A stretch of 64,000 bases of DNA. Source: Aestuariivirga litoralis (GTDB lineage Bacteria > Pseudomonadota > Alphaproteobacteria > Rhizobiales > Aestuariivirgaceae). Of this stretch, positions 54,781 through 64,000 are shown in pieces. Numbering within the stretch: the first letter of the stretch is position 1; each line of letters opens with the position of its first letter. Where the stretch lies: assembly GCF_003234965.1 (NCBI RefSeq), contig NZ_QKVK01000005.1, forward strand, positions 248,001 to 312,000, given 5' to 3'. The translations under genes were made by a program, and so were the position numbers. The notes beneath the pieces are model-generated. The model saw only the letters and a program-made list of their open reading frames with translations. It did not search any database and was not told the origin of the DNA.

Positions 54781-56379
54781 ATGACCGAATTCGAAATGAA
54801 ACTGAAGGCAGCCGAGAAGGCCGTCGGCCTGGGCAAGCTGTCGCGCCGCGACTTCATCCAGTTCGTCATGGCCTCGGGCGTGACGCTCGCCGCCGCGCAG
54901 GCGATGTTCACCCGCGCTGCCCGCGCCGAGCCCAAGCAGGGTGGCACCTTCAAGGCCGCCGTCGGCCATGGCCAGACCACCGACTCGCTCGATCCGGCCA
55001 CCTGGTCGAACGGCTTCACCTTCGCCTGGGGCAAGTCCGTCATGGGCGCGCCGCTGGTGCAGATCAGCCCGAAGAACGAAATCATCCCGCACGTCGCCGA
55101 AAGCTTCGAGCCGACGGACGGCGCCAAGAAGTGGGTGGCGAAGATCCGCAAGGGCATCACCTTCCACAATGGCAAGACGCTGACGGCCGATGACGTGGTC
55201 GCCACCATCAACTACCACATTGCGCCGGACTCGAAGTCGCCTGCCAAGGGCGTGCTCTCGAACCTCGTTTCGGTCAAGACCGACGGCCCGGACACCGTGG
55301 TGTTCGAACTTTCGGGCGGCAACGCCGACTTCCCCTACCTCGTGTCCGACTATCACCTTGCCATCTACCCCTCCGAGGGCGGCAAGATCCAGTGGGACAA
55401 GGGCATCGGTGCCGGTCCCTACATCCTCGAGTCCTTCGAGCCGGGCGTGAAGCTCACCGCCAAGCGCAACCCCAACTACTTCGGCAAGACCTACTTCGAT
55501 GCCGTCGAGGTTCTCTCGATCATCGACGTCGCGGCCCGCACCAACGCCTATCTCTCGGGCGAAGTGCACTTCATCGACCGCGCCGACCTCAAGACCATCG
55601 ACATGCTGAAGAACGCGCCGGACACGTCCCTCTACAACGTGTCGGGCACCGCGCTCTACTCGGCGCCGATGCTGGTTGACGTGGCACCCTTCGACAAGCT
55701 CGAAGTGCGCCAGGCGCTGAAGTGGGCGATCAACCGCCAGGAACTGGTGGACAAGATCCTCTACGGCTACGGCTCTGCCGGCAACGACAACATGCTTGCG
55801 CCCTCGCTCAAGTATGCGATCCAGCCGGAGCCCGTGTACAACTACGATCCGGAGAAGGCCAAGTCGCTGCTCAAGAAGGCCGGCATGGAAAACCTCACGG
55901 TCGACCTGTCGGCGTCCGATGCGGCCTTCCCGGGCGGCGTCGACGCGGCGCTGCTGATGGCCGAGCAGGCCAAGGCCGCGGGCATCACCATCAACGTGGT
56001 GCGCGAGCCGAACGACAGCTACTGGGACAATGTCTGGATCAAGAAGCCCTGGTGCCAGTGCTACTGGGGTGGCCGTCCCACGGCGGATGCCTTCCTGTCG
56101 ATCTCCATGGCGGCCGACGCGGCCTGGAACGACACCAAGTGGAAGAACCCGCGCTTCAACGAGCTGCTCGTCGCGGCCCGTGCCGAGACGGACGAAGCCA
56201 AGCGCCAGGCCATGTATGCCGAGTGTCAGCAGCTCATGCATGACGACGGCGGCCAGGTCGTGCTGATGTTCAACAACTACGTCGGCGCCCTGTCGAACAA
56301 GATCGGTCACGAAGAAGCCTTCAACACCGACTTCGACCACGACGGTGGCTTCATGTACGAGCGCTGGTGGATGGCGTAA
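54781..56379 (+). CDS. ABC transporter substrate-binding protein (peptide/nickel class), Tat-exported, copy 1
   Basis: The 532-residue product is a family 5 solute-binding protein (DppA/OppA/NikA class) with twin-arginine signal SRRDFIQFVMASG at residues 21-33 and cleavage near ARAE. Typical segments are VAESFEPTDGAKKWVAKIRK, ITFHNGKTLTADDVVATI and GIGAGPYILESFEPGV. It captures an oligopeptide or similar ligand for the permeases encoded downstream. A paralogue follows at once. A terminator separates the two. Confidence 0.92.
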   Translation: MTEFEMKLKAAEKAVGLGKLSRRDFIQFVMASGVTLAAAQAMFTRAARAEPKQGGTFKAAVGHGQTTDSLDPATWSNGFTFAWGKSVMGAPLVQISPKNEIIPHVAESFEPTDGAKKWVAKIRKGITFHNGKTLTADDVVATINYHIAPDSKSPAKGVLSNLVSVKTDGPDTVVFELSGGNADFPYLVSDYHLAIYPSEGGKIQWDKGIGAGPYILESFEPGVKLTAKRNPNYFGKTYFDAVEVLSIIDVAARTNAYLSGEVHFIDRADLKTIDMLKNAPDTSLYNVSGTALYSAPMLVDVAPFDKLEVRQALKWAINRQELVDKILYGYGSAGNDNMLAPSLKYAIQPEPVYNYDPEKAKSLLKKAGMENLTVDLSASDAAFPGGVDAALLMAEQAKAAGITINVVREPNDSYWDNVWIKKPWCQCYWGGRPTADAFLSISMAADAAWNDTKWKNPRFNELLVAARAETDEAKRQAMYAECQQLMHDDGGQVVLMFNNYVGALSNKIGHEEAFNTDFDHDGGFMYERWWMA

Positions 56380-56411
56380 GTTACGCCTGACACAACAATT
56401 TAATCGAACTG

Positions 56412-56441
56412 GACCCCGTCAAGCGATTGACGGGGTCTTTT
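56412..56441 (+). terminator. Intrinsic terminator between the two binding-protein genes
   Basis: GACCCCGTCAA at 56412-56422 pairs perfectly with TTGACGGGGTC at 56427-56437 over a GCGA loop and is followed by TTTT. The 11-bp stem is strong. It implies that the first binding-protein gene is at least partly a separate transcript. Confidence 0.9.
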
Positions 56442-56569
56442 CGTCATGTGAACCTTCAACCAGGGCGGCAGCAGAACCCTTGGGACCCCGGCATGATCGG
56501 AGGTCCGCAGAAAGGGCGCGCCGGCCGGGGAAACGCAATGGCCGAAACCGGCCCGAGGGAGAAGACACG

Positions 56570-58177
56570 ATGGACGAAATCAAGCACAAGCTGAATGCCG
56601 CATTGGGCCAGGCCGTGAGGGGCCGCGTCACGCGGCGTGAATTCACCCAGCTGGCACTGGCTTCAGGCGTCAGCCTGGCCGCCGCCAACAGCATGTTCAC
56701 CAAGGCCTGGGCCGATGAGCCCAAGAAGGGCGGCAACTTCAAGGTCGGCGTGGGCCATGGCGCCACCACCGACTCGATGGACCCGGGCCTCTATCCTGAC
56801 CAGTTCACCGGCACCGCGCTGTGGGGCACGCTCGCCAACAGCCTGACCGAGATCGACGCTGACGGCAACGTGGTGGGTGACGTGGCCGAAAGCTTCGAAG
56901 CCTCCGACGGCGCCAAGAAGTGGGTGTTCAAGGTTCGCAACGGCATCACCTTCCACAACGGCAAGACCGTGACGGCGGACGACGTGATCGCCTCGCTGCA
57001 GCATCACCTGGGCGAGAACTCCAAGTCGGCCGCCAAGTCGCTGTTGAAGGAAGTTGCCTCGATGAAGGCCGATGGCCCCAACACCGTGGTGTTCGAACTC
57101 ACCGGCGGCAATGCCGACTTCCCCTACACCGTCTCCGACTACCACATGCCCATCATGCCGAAGAAGGACGACGGCTCGGTCGATTGGGAGTCCGGGATCC
57201 GCACCGGCGCCTACAAGCTCGAGAAGTTCGAGCCGGGCGTGCAGGCCTCCTTCACCAAGAACGAGAACTACTACAAGCCGGGCAAGGGCTGGTTCGACAC
57301 GGTGCAGTTCCTGTCGATCAAGGACGTTGCCGCGCGCACCAATGCGCTGCTCTCGGGCGAGATCCAGTACATGGACCGCTGCGACCTCAAGACCCTCGAC
57401 CAGCTGAAGTCCAACCCGGACATCACCGTGTCGGAGATCACCGGCTACGGCCACTACATCTACGTCATGAACGTGACGCAGAAGCCCTTCGACGACGTCA
57501 ACGTCCGCACCGCAATCAAGTATTCGATGCCGCGCGAGGACATCCTGGCGACCGTGTTCCTCGGCCACGGCACGGTGGGCAACGACAACCCGATCGCGCC
57601 CACCGTCAAGTTCGCCGTCGATCCGCAGCCCAAGCACACCTATGATCCGGCCAAGGCCAAGGAGTATCTCAAGAAGGCCGGCCTCGACAGCCTGTCCTTC
57701 GATCTCTCCGTGGCCGATGCCGCCTTCGCCGGCGCCGTGGACTCGGCCATCCTGTGGAAGGAGAAGGCCAAGGCCGCGGGCATCGACATCAATGTCATCA
57801 AGGAGCCGGATGACGGCTACTGGGACAATGTCTGGCTGAAGAAGCCCTTCGTCGCCTCCTACTGGTCTGGCCGCCCCACCGTCGACTGGATGATGACCAC
57901 GGCTTATGCCGCGGACGCCGCCTGGAACGACACCTTCTGGAAGAACCCGCGCTTCAACGAGCTTCTCGTTGCGGCACGTTCCGAGACGGACGAGGCAAAG
58001 CGTGCCGCCATGTATGCCGAGATGCAGCAGATCCTGCACGACGACGGCGGCCTGGTGAACATGCTGTTCAACTCCTACGTCGAAGCCCATGCGAAGAACC
58101 TCGGCCACGGCAAGGTGGCAGCCAACTGGCAGCTCGACGGCATGCGCGTCGCCGAGCGCTGGTGGTTCACCTCGTAA
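56570..58177 (+). CDS. ABC transporter substrate-binding protein (peptide/nickel class), Tat-exported, copy 2
   Basis: The 535-residue product is a close paralogue of the preceding protein, similar along the whole length, for instance NPRFNELLVAARSETDEAKR against NPRFNELLVAARAETDEAKR. It carries the Tat motif TRREFTQLALASG and cleavage near AWADE. Start ATG 56570 has GAGGGAGAAG upstream; the frame is open earlier but reads through the terminator. Having two binding proteins for one permease set suggests two ligand specificities. Confidence 0.92.
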   Translation: MDEIKHKLNAALGQAVRGRVTRREFTQLALASGVSLAAANSMFTKAWADEPKKGGNFKVGVGHGATTDSMDPGLYPDQFTGTALWGTLANSLTEIDADGNVVGDVAESFEASDGAKKWVFKVRNGITFHNGKTVTADDVIASLQHHLGENSKSAAKSLLKEVASMKADGPNTVVFELTGGNADFPYTVSDYHMPIMPKKDDGSVDWESGIRTGAYKLEKFEPGVQASFTKNENYYKPGKGWFDTVQFLSIKDVAARTNALLSGEIQYMDRCDLKTLDQLKSNPDITVSEITGYGHYIYVMNVTQKPFDDVNVRTAIKYSMPREDILATVFLGHGTVGNDNPIAPTVKFAVDPQPKHTYDPAKAKEYLKKAGLDSLSFDLSVADAAFAGAVDSAILWKEKAKAAGIDINVIKEPDDGYWDNVWLKKPFVASYWSGRPTVDWMMTTAYAADAAWNDTFWKNPRFNELLVAARSETDEAKRAAMYAEMQQILHDDGGLVNMLFNSYVEAHAKNLGHGKVAANWQLDGMRVAERWWFTS

Positions 58178-58205
58178 CCTGACGGAAACGGCTGATCATA
58201 GGTCG

Positions 58206-58245
58206 GGGGCCGGACGGCGGATGCGCTGTCCGGCCCCTATCATTT
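58206..58245 (+). terminator. Hairpin between binding-protein and permease genes (partial terminator)
   Basis: GGGGCCGGAC at 58206-58215 and GTCCGGCCCC at 58228-58237 form a perfect 10-bp stem over 12 bases, followed by TATCATTTTG. It sits 28 bases after the binding-protein stop and probably reduces readthrough into the permease genes, giving excess binding protein. Confidence 0.7.
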
Positions 58246-58314
58246 TGCTGGGCAGGATCGGTGTTTCTGCTACTATCGAAAGAACGGGCCCGCAAAGAGG
58301 CCCAGGGGAGAGGC

Positions 58315-59286
58315 ATGCATCCGGTTCTGAAAACCGTACTGCAGCGCTTGGGGCTCGGATTGCTGACGCTTTTCGTGGTGTCGGTCTTGATCTTCGCGTC
58401 CCTTGAAATGCTGCCTGGTGGCTTCGCACAAGCCATTCTCGGACAAGGCGCCACACCGGAAACGGTGGCCGCCTTCAACCACCAGCTCGGCCTCGACCGC
58501 CCGGCGACGGTGCGCTACTTCGAGTGGATCTGGAACGTGCTGCACGGCGACTTCGGCTATTCCTATGCCGGTGCCGGCGGCTCGATCAAGCAGAGCGTGT
58601 CCGGCATCATAGCGCCGCGCCTCTACAACACCTTCTTCCTCGCCATCATGACGGCCATCATCGCCGTGCCGCTGGCGCTGTTCCTCGGCATCATGGCGGC
58701 ACTCTATCGCAACAGCCTCTATGACCGCGCCGTCAACGCCGTGACGCTGACCACCATCGCCACGCCGGAATTCTTCATCGCCTACCTGCTGATGTTCTTC
58801 TTCGCGATCAAGCTGAAGTGGTTCCCGTCGCTGTCGACAGTGTCCGACAGCACCAGCATCGGCGAGCACATGTATCGCGCGGCCCTGCCCGCCATCACGC
58901 TCACGCTCGTCATCGTCGCCCACATGATGCGCATGACGCGAGCCGCCCTCATCAACCTGCTCGCCAGCCCCTACATGGAAATGGCCAGGCTCAAGGGCGT
59001 GTCGCAGCGTGACGCCATCGTCCAGCATGCCCTGCCCAATGCCTGGGCGCCAATTGCAACCGTCGTCGCCTTCAACCTCGCCTATCTCGTGGTCGGCGTC
59101 GTCGTGGTCGAGGTGGTCTTCGTCTATCCCGGCATCGGGCAGCTGATGGTCGACTCGGTATCGAGCCGCAACATGCCGGTGGTGCAGGCCTGCGCCCTCA
59201 TCTTCGCGGCCACCTACATCCTGCTCAACCTGTCGGCCGACATCGTGTCGATCATCACCAATCCCCGGCTGCTGCACCCCAAATGA
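58315..59286 (+). CDS. ABC transporter permease, DppB/OppB type
   Basis: The 323-residue product has six predicted helices and the usual DppB layout: an N-terminal helix LGLGLLTLFVVSVLIFASL, LGLDRPATVRYFEWI in the periplasmic loop, and the coupling segment YMEMARLKGVSQRDAIVQHA. ATG 58315 has GGGGAGAGG upstream. It pairs with the DppC-type permease whose start overlaps its stop by 4 bases (ATGA). Confidence 0.93.
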   Translation: MHPVLKTVLQRLGLGLLTLFVVSVLIFASLEMLPGGFAQAILGQGATPETVAAFNHQLGLDRPATVRYFEWIWNVLHGDFGYSYAGAGGSIKQSVSGIIAPRLYNTFFLAIMTAIIAVPLALFLGIMAALYRNSLYDRAVNAVTLTTIATPEFFIAYLLMFFFAIKLKWFPSLSTVSDSTSIGEHMYRAALPAITLTLVIVAHMMRMTRAALINLLASPYMEMARLKGVSQRDAIVQHALPNAWAPIATVVAFNLAYLVVGVVVVEVVFVYPGIGQLMVDSVSSRNMPVVQACALIFAATYILLNLSADIVSIITNPRLLHPK

Positions 59287-60185
59287 CCGCGCAAGCTCCA
59301 GACCTCCGCTCCGTCCGCGCCCGCCGCACCCTGTGGGAGAACACGCGGCGCACCCTTGCCTCCGCGCCCTTCAGCGCCTGGTTCGGCATGATCGTGATCC
59401 TGATCTATGTGATCGCCGCCATCTTCGCCCCATGGCTCGCGCCTTATGGCGAGGCGGAAGTAGTGGGCAAGGCCTATCAGCCGGCCGGCGGCGAGTTCTT
59501 CCTCGGCACCGACCAGATCGGGCGCGACCTGTTCTCGCGCCTCATCTATGGCGCGCGCAACACCATCGGCATCGCCTTCGTCACCACGCTGCTCTCCTTC
59601 GCCATCGGCGGCACGCTCGGCGTGCTGACGGCATTGAAGCGCGGCTGGCTGGACCAGGCGATCTCGCGCGTGGTCGATGCATTCCTCGCCATTCCCGTGC
59701 TGATTTTCGCGCTCATGCTGCTGGCGGTGGCCGGCAAGAGCATCATCAACCTGGTTCTGATCCTGGCACTCCTTGACTCGACCCGCGTCTTCCGCCTCGC
59801 CCGCGCCACGGCGCTGAACGTGGTGGTGATGGACTATGTCGAGGCTGCCAAGCTGCGTGGCGAGAAAATGGGCTGGATCATCTTCAAGGAAGTGCTGCCC
59901 AACATCCTCCCCGTGCTTATCACCGAGTTCGGCCTCAGGTTCTGCTTCGTCTTCCTCACCATCGCGGCGCTGTCCTTCCTCGGCGTCGGCATCCAGCCGC
60001 CCACCGCCGACTGGGGGTCGATGGTGGCCGAGAGCAAGACGCTCATCACCTTCCCCGTCCGCACCTTCCCGTGGATCCCGGCGCCCTTCTACCCCGCCAT
60101 GGCCATTGCGCTGCTGACGGTCGCCATCAATTTCGTGGTGGACTGGTTCCTCCACAAGACCAGCGGGCTCCGCGATGAAAAGTGA
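59283..60185 (+). CDS. ABC transporter permease, DppC/OppC type
   Basis: The 300-residue product has the DppC N-terminal segment ending FLGTDQIGRDLFSRLIYGAR, several helices, the coupling segment VEAAKLRGEKMGWIIFKEVL and SFLGVGIQPPTADWGSMV. It forms the second half of the membrane channel. It overlaps the ATPase gene by 11 bases. Confidence 0.93.
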   Translation: MTAQAPDLRSVRARRTLWENTRRTLASAPFSAWFGMIVILIYVIAAIFAPWLAPYGEAEVVGKAYQPAGGEFFLGTDQIGRDLFSRLIYGARNTIGIAFVTTLLSFAIGGTLGVLTALKRGWLDQAISRVVDAFLAIPVLIFALMLLAVAGKSIINLVLILALLDSTRVFRLARATALNVVVMDYVEAAKLRGEKMGWIIFKEVLPNILPVLITEFGLRFCFVFLTIAALSFLGVGIQPPTADWGSMVAESKTLITFPVRTFPWIPAPFYPAMAIALLTVAINFVVDWFLHKTSGLRDEK

Positions 60186-61815
60186 CAACCAGCGCGTAAA
60201 AGGCGCGGACCTGCTGCAGATCCGCGGCCTCAAGATCGAAGGCAATTCGGATGGCGTCTGGCACCCCATCGTCAAGGGCGTCGACCTCACGCTGAAGCGC
60301 GGCGAGGTGCTGGGCCTCATCGGTGAATCGGGTGCCGGCAAGTCGACGATCGGCCTTGCCGCCATGGGTTTCGCCAGGCCCGGTTGCCGCATCGTCGACG
60401 GTACCATCAATTTCGACGGCATCGACCTGCGCACGGCGTCCGAAGCGGAGAAGCGCAAGCTCTGGGGTGCCCGCATCGCCTATGTGGCGCAGAGTGCGGC
60501 GGCCTCCTTCAACCCCGCCCACAGGCTCATCGACCAGACGGTCGAGACGGCGACGCGCGACGGCATCATGACACGCGACAAGGCGGTGGCCGATGCGGTG
60601 GACCTTTATCGCCGGCTGCAGCTCCCCAATCCGGAAACCATCGGCGGCCGCTATCCCCACCAGGTGTCCGGTGGCCAGTTGCAGCGCGCCATGACCGCCA
60701 TGGCCATGTCCTGCCGCCCCGACCTCATCATCTTCGATGAGCCGACGACGGCGCTCGACGTGACAACCCAGGTCGAGGTGCTTGCGGCGATGCGCAACAT
60801 CGTCGAGGAGTTCCACACCGCGGCGATCTACATCACGCATGACCTTGCCGTGGTGGCCCAGATGGCCGACCGCATCATGGTGCTGCGCCACGGCCTCGAG
60901 GTGGAGGAAGCCCCCACCCGCGAGATGCTGAGGGAACCCAAGAAGGACTATACCAAGACCCTCTGGGCGGTGCGCAAGCTCGCCAAGGAGGAATCGATCA
61001 GCGATGACGTGACGCTGAGCGTGCGCAACGTCGACGCCAGCTATTCCGGCGTCGTCAAGGTGCTCGACAACGTCACCGTCAGCCTGCCGCGCGGCCGCAC
61101 CGTTGCCGTGGTGGGCGAGTCGGGCTCCGGCAAGTCGACGCTGGCCCGCGCCATCACCGGCCTCCTGCCGCCGTCGAAGGGCGAGATCCTGTTCAACGGC
61201 AAGCCGCTGTCCAAGGCGCTGAAGGACCGCGACAAGGACACGCTCCGCCGCATCCAGATGATCTACCAGTCGGCGGACACCTCGCTGAACCCGAAGCAGA
61301 CCATCCGCGACATCATCGGACGCCCGCTCGAATTCTACCACGGCATCAAGGGTGCGGCGCGTGACCGCCGCGTGGCGGAACTCCTCGACTCGATCGAGCT
61401 CAACGAAAGCTACATCGACCGCCTGCCCACCGAACTCTCGGGCGGCCAGAAGCAGCGCATCTCGATCGCCCGCGCGCTGGCCGCCGAACCCGAGATCATC
61501 ATCTGCGACGAGGTCACCTCGGCGCTGGACCAGATCGTGCAGGAGGAAATCCTCACGCTCCTGATGAAGCTGCAGAAGGACACCAACGTGTCCTACCTCT
61601 TCATCACCCATGACATCGCCACGGTACGCGCAATCTCGGACGAGATCGTCGTCATGCATCGCGGCAAGGTGGTGCAGCAGGGGCCCAAGACCCAGGTGCT
61701 GAACCCGCCCTATCCGGCCTATACCGAGCTTCTTCTCTCCTCGGTGCCGCAGATGGACCCCGACTGGCTCACCAACCTTCTGGCGAGCCGCGCCCAGGCG
61801 AAGGTCAAGGCCTGA
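60175..61815 (+). CDS. ABC transporter ATP-binding protein, fused double domain (DppD-DppF type)
   Basis: The 546-residue product joins two ATPase domains. Domain 1 has Walker [10 protein letters not shown] (about residue 50), signature VSGGQLQRA and [13 protein letters not shown]. Domain 2 has Walker [10 protein letters not shown] (about residue 318), signature LSGGQKQRI and [13 protein letters not shown]. Both drive the peptide/nickel-class importer whose permeases overlap it. In domain 2 the Walker B is followed by V rather than P (DEV), a mild deviation. Confidence 0.93.
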   Translation: MKSDNQRVKGADLLQIRGLKIEGNSDGVWHPIVKGVDLTLKRGEVLGLIGESGAGKSTIGLAAMGFARPGCRIVDGTINFDGIDLRTASEAEKRKLWGARIAYVAQSAAASFNPAHRLIDQTVETATRDGIMTRDKAVADAVDLYRRLQLPNPETIGGRYPHQVSGGQLQRAMTAMAMSCRPDLIIFDEPTTALDVTTQVEVLAAMRNIVEEFHTAAIYITHDLAVVAQMADRIMVLRHGLEVEEAPTREMLREPKKDYTKTLWAVRKLAKEESISDDVTLSVRNVDASYSGVVKVLDNVTVSLPRGRTVAVVGESGSGKSTLARAITGLLPPSKGEILFNGKPLSKALKDRDKDTLRRIQMIYQSADTSLNPKQTIRDIIGRPLEFYHGIKGAARDRRVAELLDSIELNESYIDRLPTELSGGQKQRISIARALAAEPEIIICDEVTSALDQIVQEEILTLLMKLQKDTNVSYLFITHDIATVRAISDEIVVMHRGKVVQQGPKTQVLNPPYPAYTELLLSSVPQMDPDWLTNLLASRAQAKVKA

Positions 61816-61820
61816 GGGCC

Positions 61821-63152
61821 GTGGCAGCCGGACTCCGCTACAGCGAGACGGGTGAGGGCGAGGCGGTTCTGTGCCTCGGGCATGATGGGCAGGCACTCGC
61901 CGCCACGCACCGGGTGATCGCGGTCGACATCACCTCGGGCGGGCCGGTCAACGGCCTGCGCCACCTGATCGAAGACCTGGGCATCACGGCCGCCAACATC
62001 GTGGCGCGCGGCGCGGGCGCCGGACTGGCGCTCGCCTTTGCCGCTGCCCATCCGCAGAACGTGCTGCGTCTTGCGCTCGTCGCCCCGGCGCGCCTCACGG
62101 AGGACACCATCCTCTGTCCGGTCCTGATCCTCGGGGAGGCGGAGGTACCGGCATCGATGCCGCGCGCCCGCGTTGAAGGCGCAAGCGATATCGATGCGCA
62201 GCTCGCCTCCTTCCTCACCCGACGCCTCTCGGGCTTCGACAACCGCGAACTCCGCTCCGCCTTCGGAAGCTTTATGACCGGTGTCACCATCGTCACCACC
62301 ACCGGTGTCGACGGCGGCCCGCGCGGCTTCACCGCCAACAGTTTCACCTCCGTGTCGCTCGAACCGCCGCTGCTGATGATCTGCATCGGCAAGCAGGCGG
62401 CAAGCATGGAGACCTTCCGCCGTGCCCGTGGCTTTGCCGTCAACATCCTGTCGGAAGCGCAGAAGGACACTTCCGTGCTTTTCGCATCGAAGCGGCATGA
62501 CAAGTTCGAGGCCGCGTCCTGGCGGCCCGGGCCCTTCGGCAATCCACTGATCGAGGGCTCCGCTGCATGGTTCGACTGCGCCCGCTACCAGGTGATCGAT
62601 GCCGGTGACCACATCATCCTGATGGGGCACATCGAGGCCTTCTCCTATTCGGATGCCAACCCGCTGGGCTATGCGCGCGGCCACTATATCACGCTGGGTC
62701 TCGAACAGGCGGCGGTGAACGCGGCGTCGTCCGCCAGCCGCACCGTGGTCGGCGCCATCCTCGAGAATGACAACCGCCTCGTGCTGCTGCCCGACCCCTC
62801 CCGTCCCAGCGGCCTGGCGCTTCCCGAAGTGGGCCGCCTTGGGCCTTCGGGCAGCGCCTCGCAGCTTCACGACCTGTTGCAGCGGGAGGGGCTGGACGCC
62901 ACGCTCGGCTTCCTCTTTGCCGTCTTCGAAAACCCCGGCACGCGCGAGCAATGCATCTACTACCGCGGCGAGGCCCTCCTGCATGCCCGCGGCCGCACGG
63001 TGCTGGCCGATTTCGAGGACATTCCCTGGGATCGCCTGCCCGACGAAGCCACCCGCTCGATGCTCCGCCGCTATGCCGCCGAGCGCAAGATCGGCCGCTT
63101 CAAGGTCTATTCCGGCGACCACAGGCAGGGCACCGTGAAGGCCGTCGATTAG
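61821..63152 (+). CDS. Three-domain protein: degenerate alpha/beta hydrolase, flavin reductase-like, C-terminal Nudix-like
   Basis: The 443-residue product has three parts. Residues 1-130 look like the core of an alpha/beta hydrolase, but the nucleophile elbow reads ARGAGAGLA with Ala for Ser, so it should be inactive. Residues 145-295 are a flavin reductase/FMN-binding domain (LRSAFGSFMTGVTIVTT, GFTANSFTSVSLEPPLLM). Residues 300-430 resemble a Nudix-like fold without a visible Nudix box. It starts GTG 61821, five bases after the ATPase stop, so it belongs to the importer operon. It might supply reduced flavin to an oxygenase acting on the imported compound (inference). Confidence 0.7.
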   Translation: MAAGLRYSETGEGEAVLCLGHDGQALAATHRVIAVDITSGGPVNGLRHLIEDLGITAANIVARGAGAGLALAFAAAHPQNVLRLALVAPARLTEDTILCPVLILGEAEVPASMPRARVEGASDIDAQLASFLTRRLSGFDNRELRSAFGSFMTGVTIVTTTGVDGGPRGFTANSFTSVSLEPPLLMICIGKQAASMETFRRARGFAVNILSEAQKDTSVLFASKRHDKFEAASWRPGPFGNPLIEGSAAWFDCARYQVIDAGDHIILMGHIEAFSYSDANPLGYARGHYITLGLEQAAVNAASSASRTVVGAILENDNRLVLLPDPSRPSGLALPEVGRLGPSGSASQLHDLLQREGLDATLGFLFAVFENPGTREQCIYYRGEALLHARGRTVLADFEDIPWDRLPDEATRSMLRRYAAERKIGRFKVYSGDHRQGTVKAVD

Positions 63153-63210
63153 CGCCTGATAGACGCCTCTCAGGAATTGACGAAATCTTGCAGCCGCGCT
63201 TTGATGGGCC

Positions 63211-64000
63211 ATGGTCAAGGCCACCATCGAGGATGTTGCCGAGGAAGCGGGCGTCAGCGTCGCCACGGTCGACCGTGTGCTGAACGGCCGCGCCGCCGTG
63301 CGGCCGCAGACGGCGGAGCGCGTCGAAAGGGCCATCCGCCGGCTCAACTACCAGCCGGACCGGCTGGCAGCCCGCCTGGCGCGCGCCCGCGAATATCGCT
63401 TCTGCTTCATCCTGCCCGAGGGTGCCAACGCCTTCATGCTGGCCTTGGGCGATGCCGTACAGGAAGAGTCGCTTCGCATGGTGCGCGAGAAGGTGGTGAT
63501 CGACCTCCGCTATACCGACGTCTTTGACGCCCAGAAGCTCTCGGCCACACTCGACTCGATTGGCCCCGTCTATGACGGCGTCGCCGTGGTGGCGCTCGAC
63601 CATCCCCGGGTGCGCGAGGCGATCAATGCGCTGTCCGAGCGCGGCGTCTCGGTGGTGACGCTCGTCTCCGACGTGCCGAGTTCCAAGCGCATCCATTATG
63701 TCGGCATCGACAATTCCGCTGCGGGCCGCACCGCGGCGACGCTGATGGGTCGCTACCTTTCGGGCCGCAAGGGCAAGGTCGGCCTCGTCGCCGGCTCGCT
63801 GTCGCTGCGCGACCACATCGAGCGCCAGTTCGGCTTCGAGCAGGTCATGGCGCATGATTTCCCGAACCTCACCATCTTGCCCGTGCGCGAGGGCCGCGAC
63901 GACCGCGACAAGGTGAAAGCCGTGGCCGACCAGATCCTCGCCGACAACCCGGATCTCATCGGCCTCTACAATGTGGGCGCGGGCTCGGGCGGCATCGCCG
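63211..64000 (+). CDS. LacI-family transcriptional regulator (3' end beyond window)
   Basis: From ATG 63211 the frame stays open for 263 codons to the window end. The N-terminus is a LacI headpiece (ATIEDVAEEAGVSVATVDRV, then LNGRAAVRPQTAERVERAI), followed by a periplasmic-binding-protein-like effector domain with IHYVGIDNSAAGRTAATLM and GKVGLVAGSLSLRDHIERQ. It lies 58 bases after the flavin-reductase-like gene. It may control the importer operon or genes beyond the window; effector unknown. Confidence 0.92.
   Translation, partial: MVKATIEDVAEEAGVSVATVDRVLNGRAAVRPQTAERVERAIRRLNYQPDRLAARLARAREYRFCFILPEGANAFMLALGDAVQEESLRMVREKVVIDLRYTDVFDAQKLSATLDSIGPVYDGVAVVALDHPRVREAINALSERGVSVVTLVSDVPSSKRIHYVGIDNSAAGRTAATLMGRYLSGRKGKVGLVAGSLSLRDHIERQFGFEQVMAHDFPNLTILPVREGRDDRDKVKAVADQILADNPDLIGLYNVGAGSGGIA

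Overview
The window is a 64 kb stretch of a GC-rich (roughly 65-67 %) alphaproteobacterial chromosome, most likely Hyphomicrobiales (Rhizobiales). Three things point there: a GcrA-type cell-cycle regulator with clustered GANTC (CcrM-type) sites in front of it, the contiguous order dnaA-dnaN-recF-gyrB, and a two-domain dCTP deaminase, ApaG and Pho regulon of alphaproteobacterial type. I cannot name the genus.

Layout. 0-5.3 kb: replication block (dnaA 3' end, dnaN, recF, gyrB). 5.4-10.3 kb: a 953-residue Ser/Thr-rich octapeptide-repeat protein followed 18 bases later by a SPINDLY/OGT-type TPR glycosyltransferase; this pair is the most unusual item in the window. 10.3-14.8 kb (minus strand): a compact 2-oxo-acid/acetoin dehydrogenase-like operon with fused E1 alpha-beta, a free lipoyl domain, an alpha/beta hydrolase and a SorC-type regulator. 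14.9-17.7 kb: beta-lactamase-fold esterase plus dimethylformamidase-like protein. 17.7-18.7 kb: an AT-rich two-gene islet without homologues I recognise. 18.7-21.7 kb: two-component system diverging from two tiny exported proteins across a candidate operator.

21.7-32.7 kb is accessory: BtpA-like protein, tRNA-Gly(CCC), benzoylformate-decarboxylase-like enzyme, a gene remnant, a choloylglycine-hydrolase-family enzyme, FemAB-like acyltransferase with a glycosyltransferase-like partner, a CxxCH protein, a sugar aminotransferase with a GT/methyltransferase fusion, and an exported Asp-rich protein. 32.8-42.9 kb mixes housekeeping (dcd, apaG, argE, L,D-transpeptidase, agmatinase-like) with several alpha/beta hydrolases.

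42.9-50.3 kb is the phosphate regulon phoR-pstSCAB-phoU-phoB with a Pho-box-like array before pstS. 50.4-54.5 kb holds gcrA, a GANTC-rich control region and argD-argF-hslO. 54.8-64 kb carries a peptide/nickel-class ABC importer with two paralogous Tat-exported binding proteins, two permeases, a fused double ATPase, a three-domain flavin-reductase-like protein, and the start of a LacI-type regulator. Two families of palindromic intergenic repeats (REP/REPIN-like) are scattered from 35 to 50 kb.
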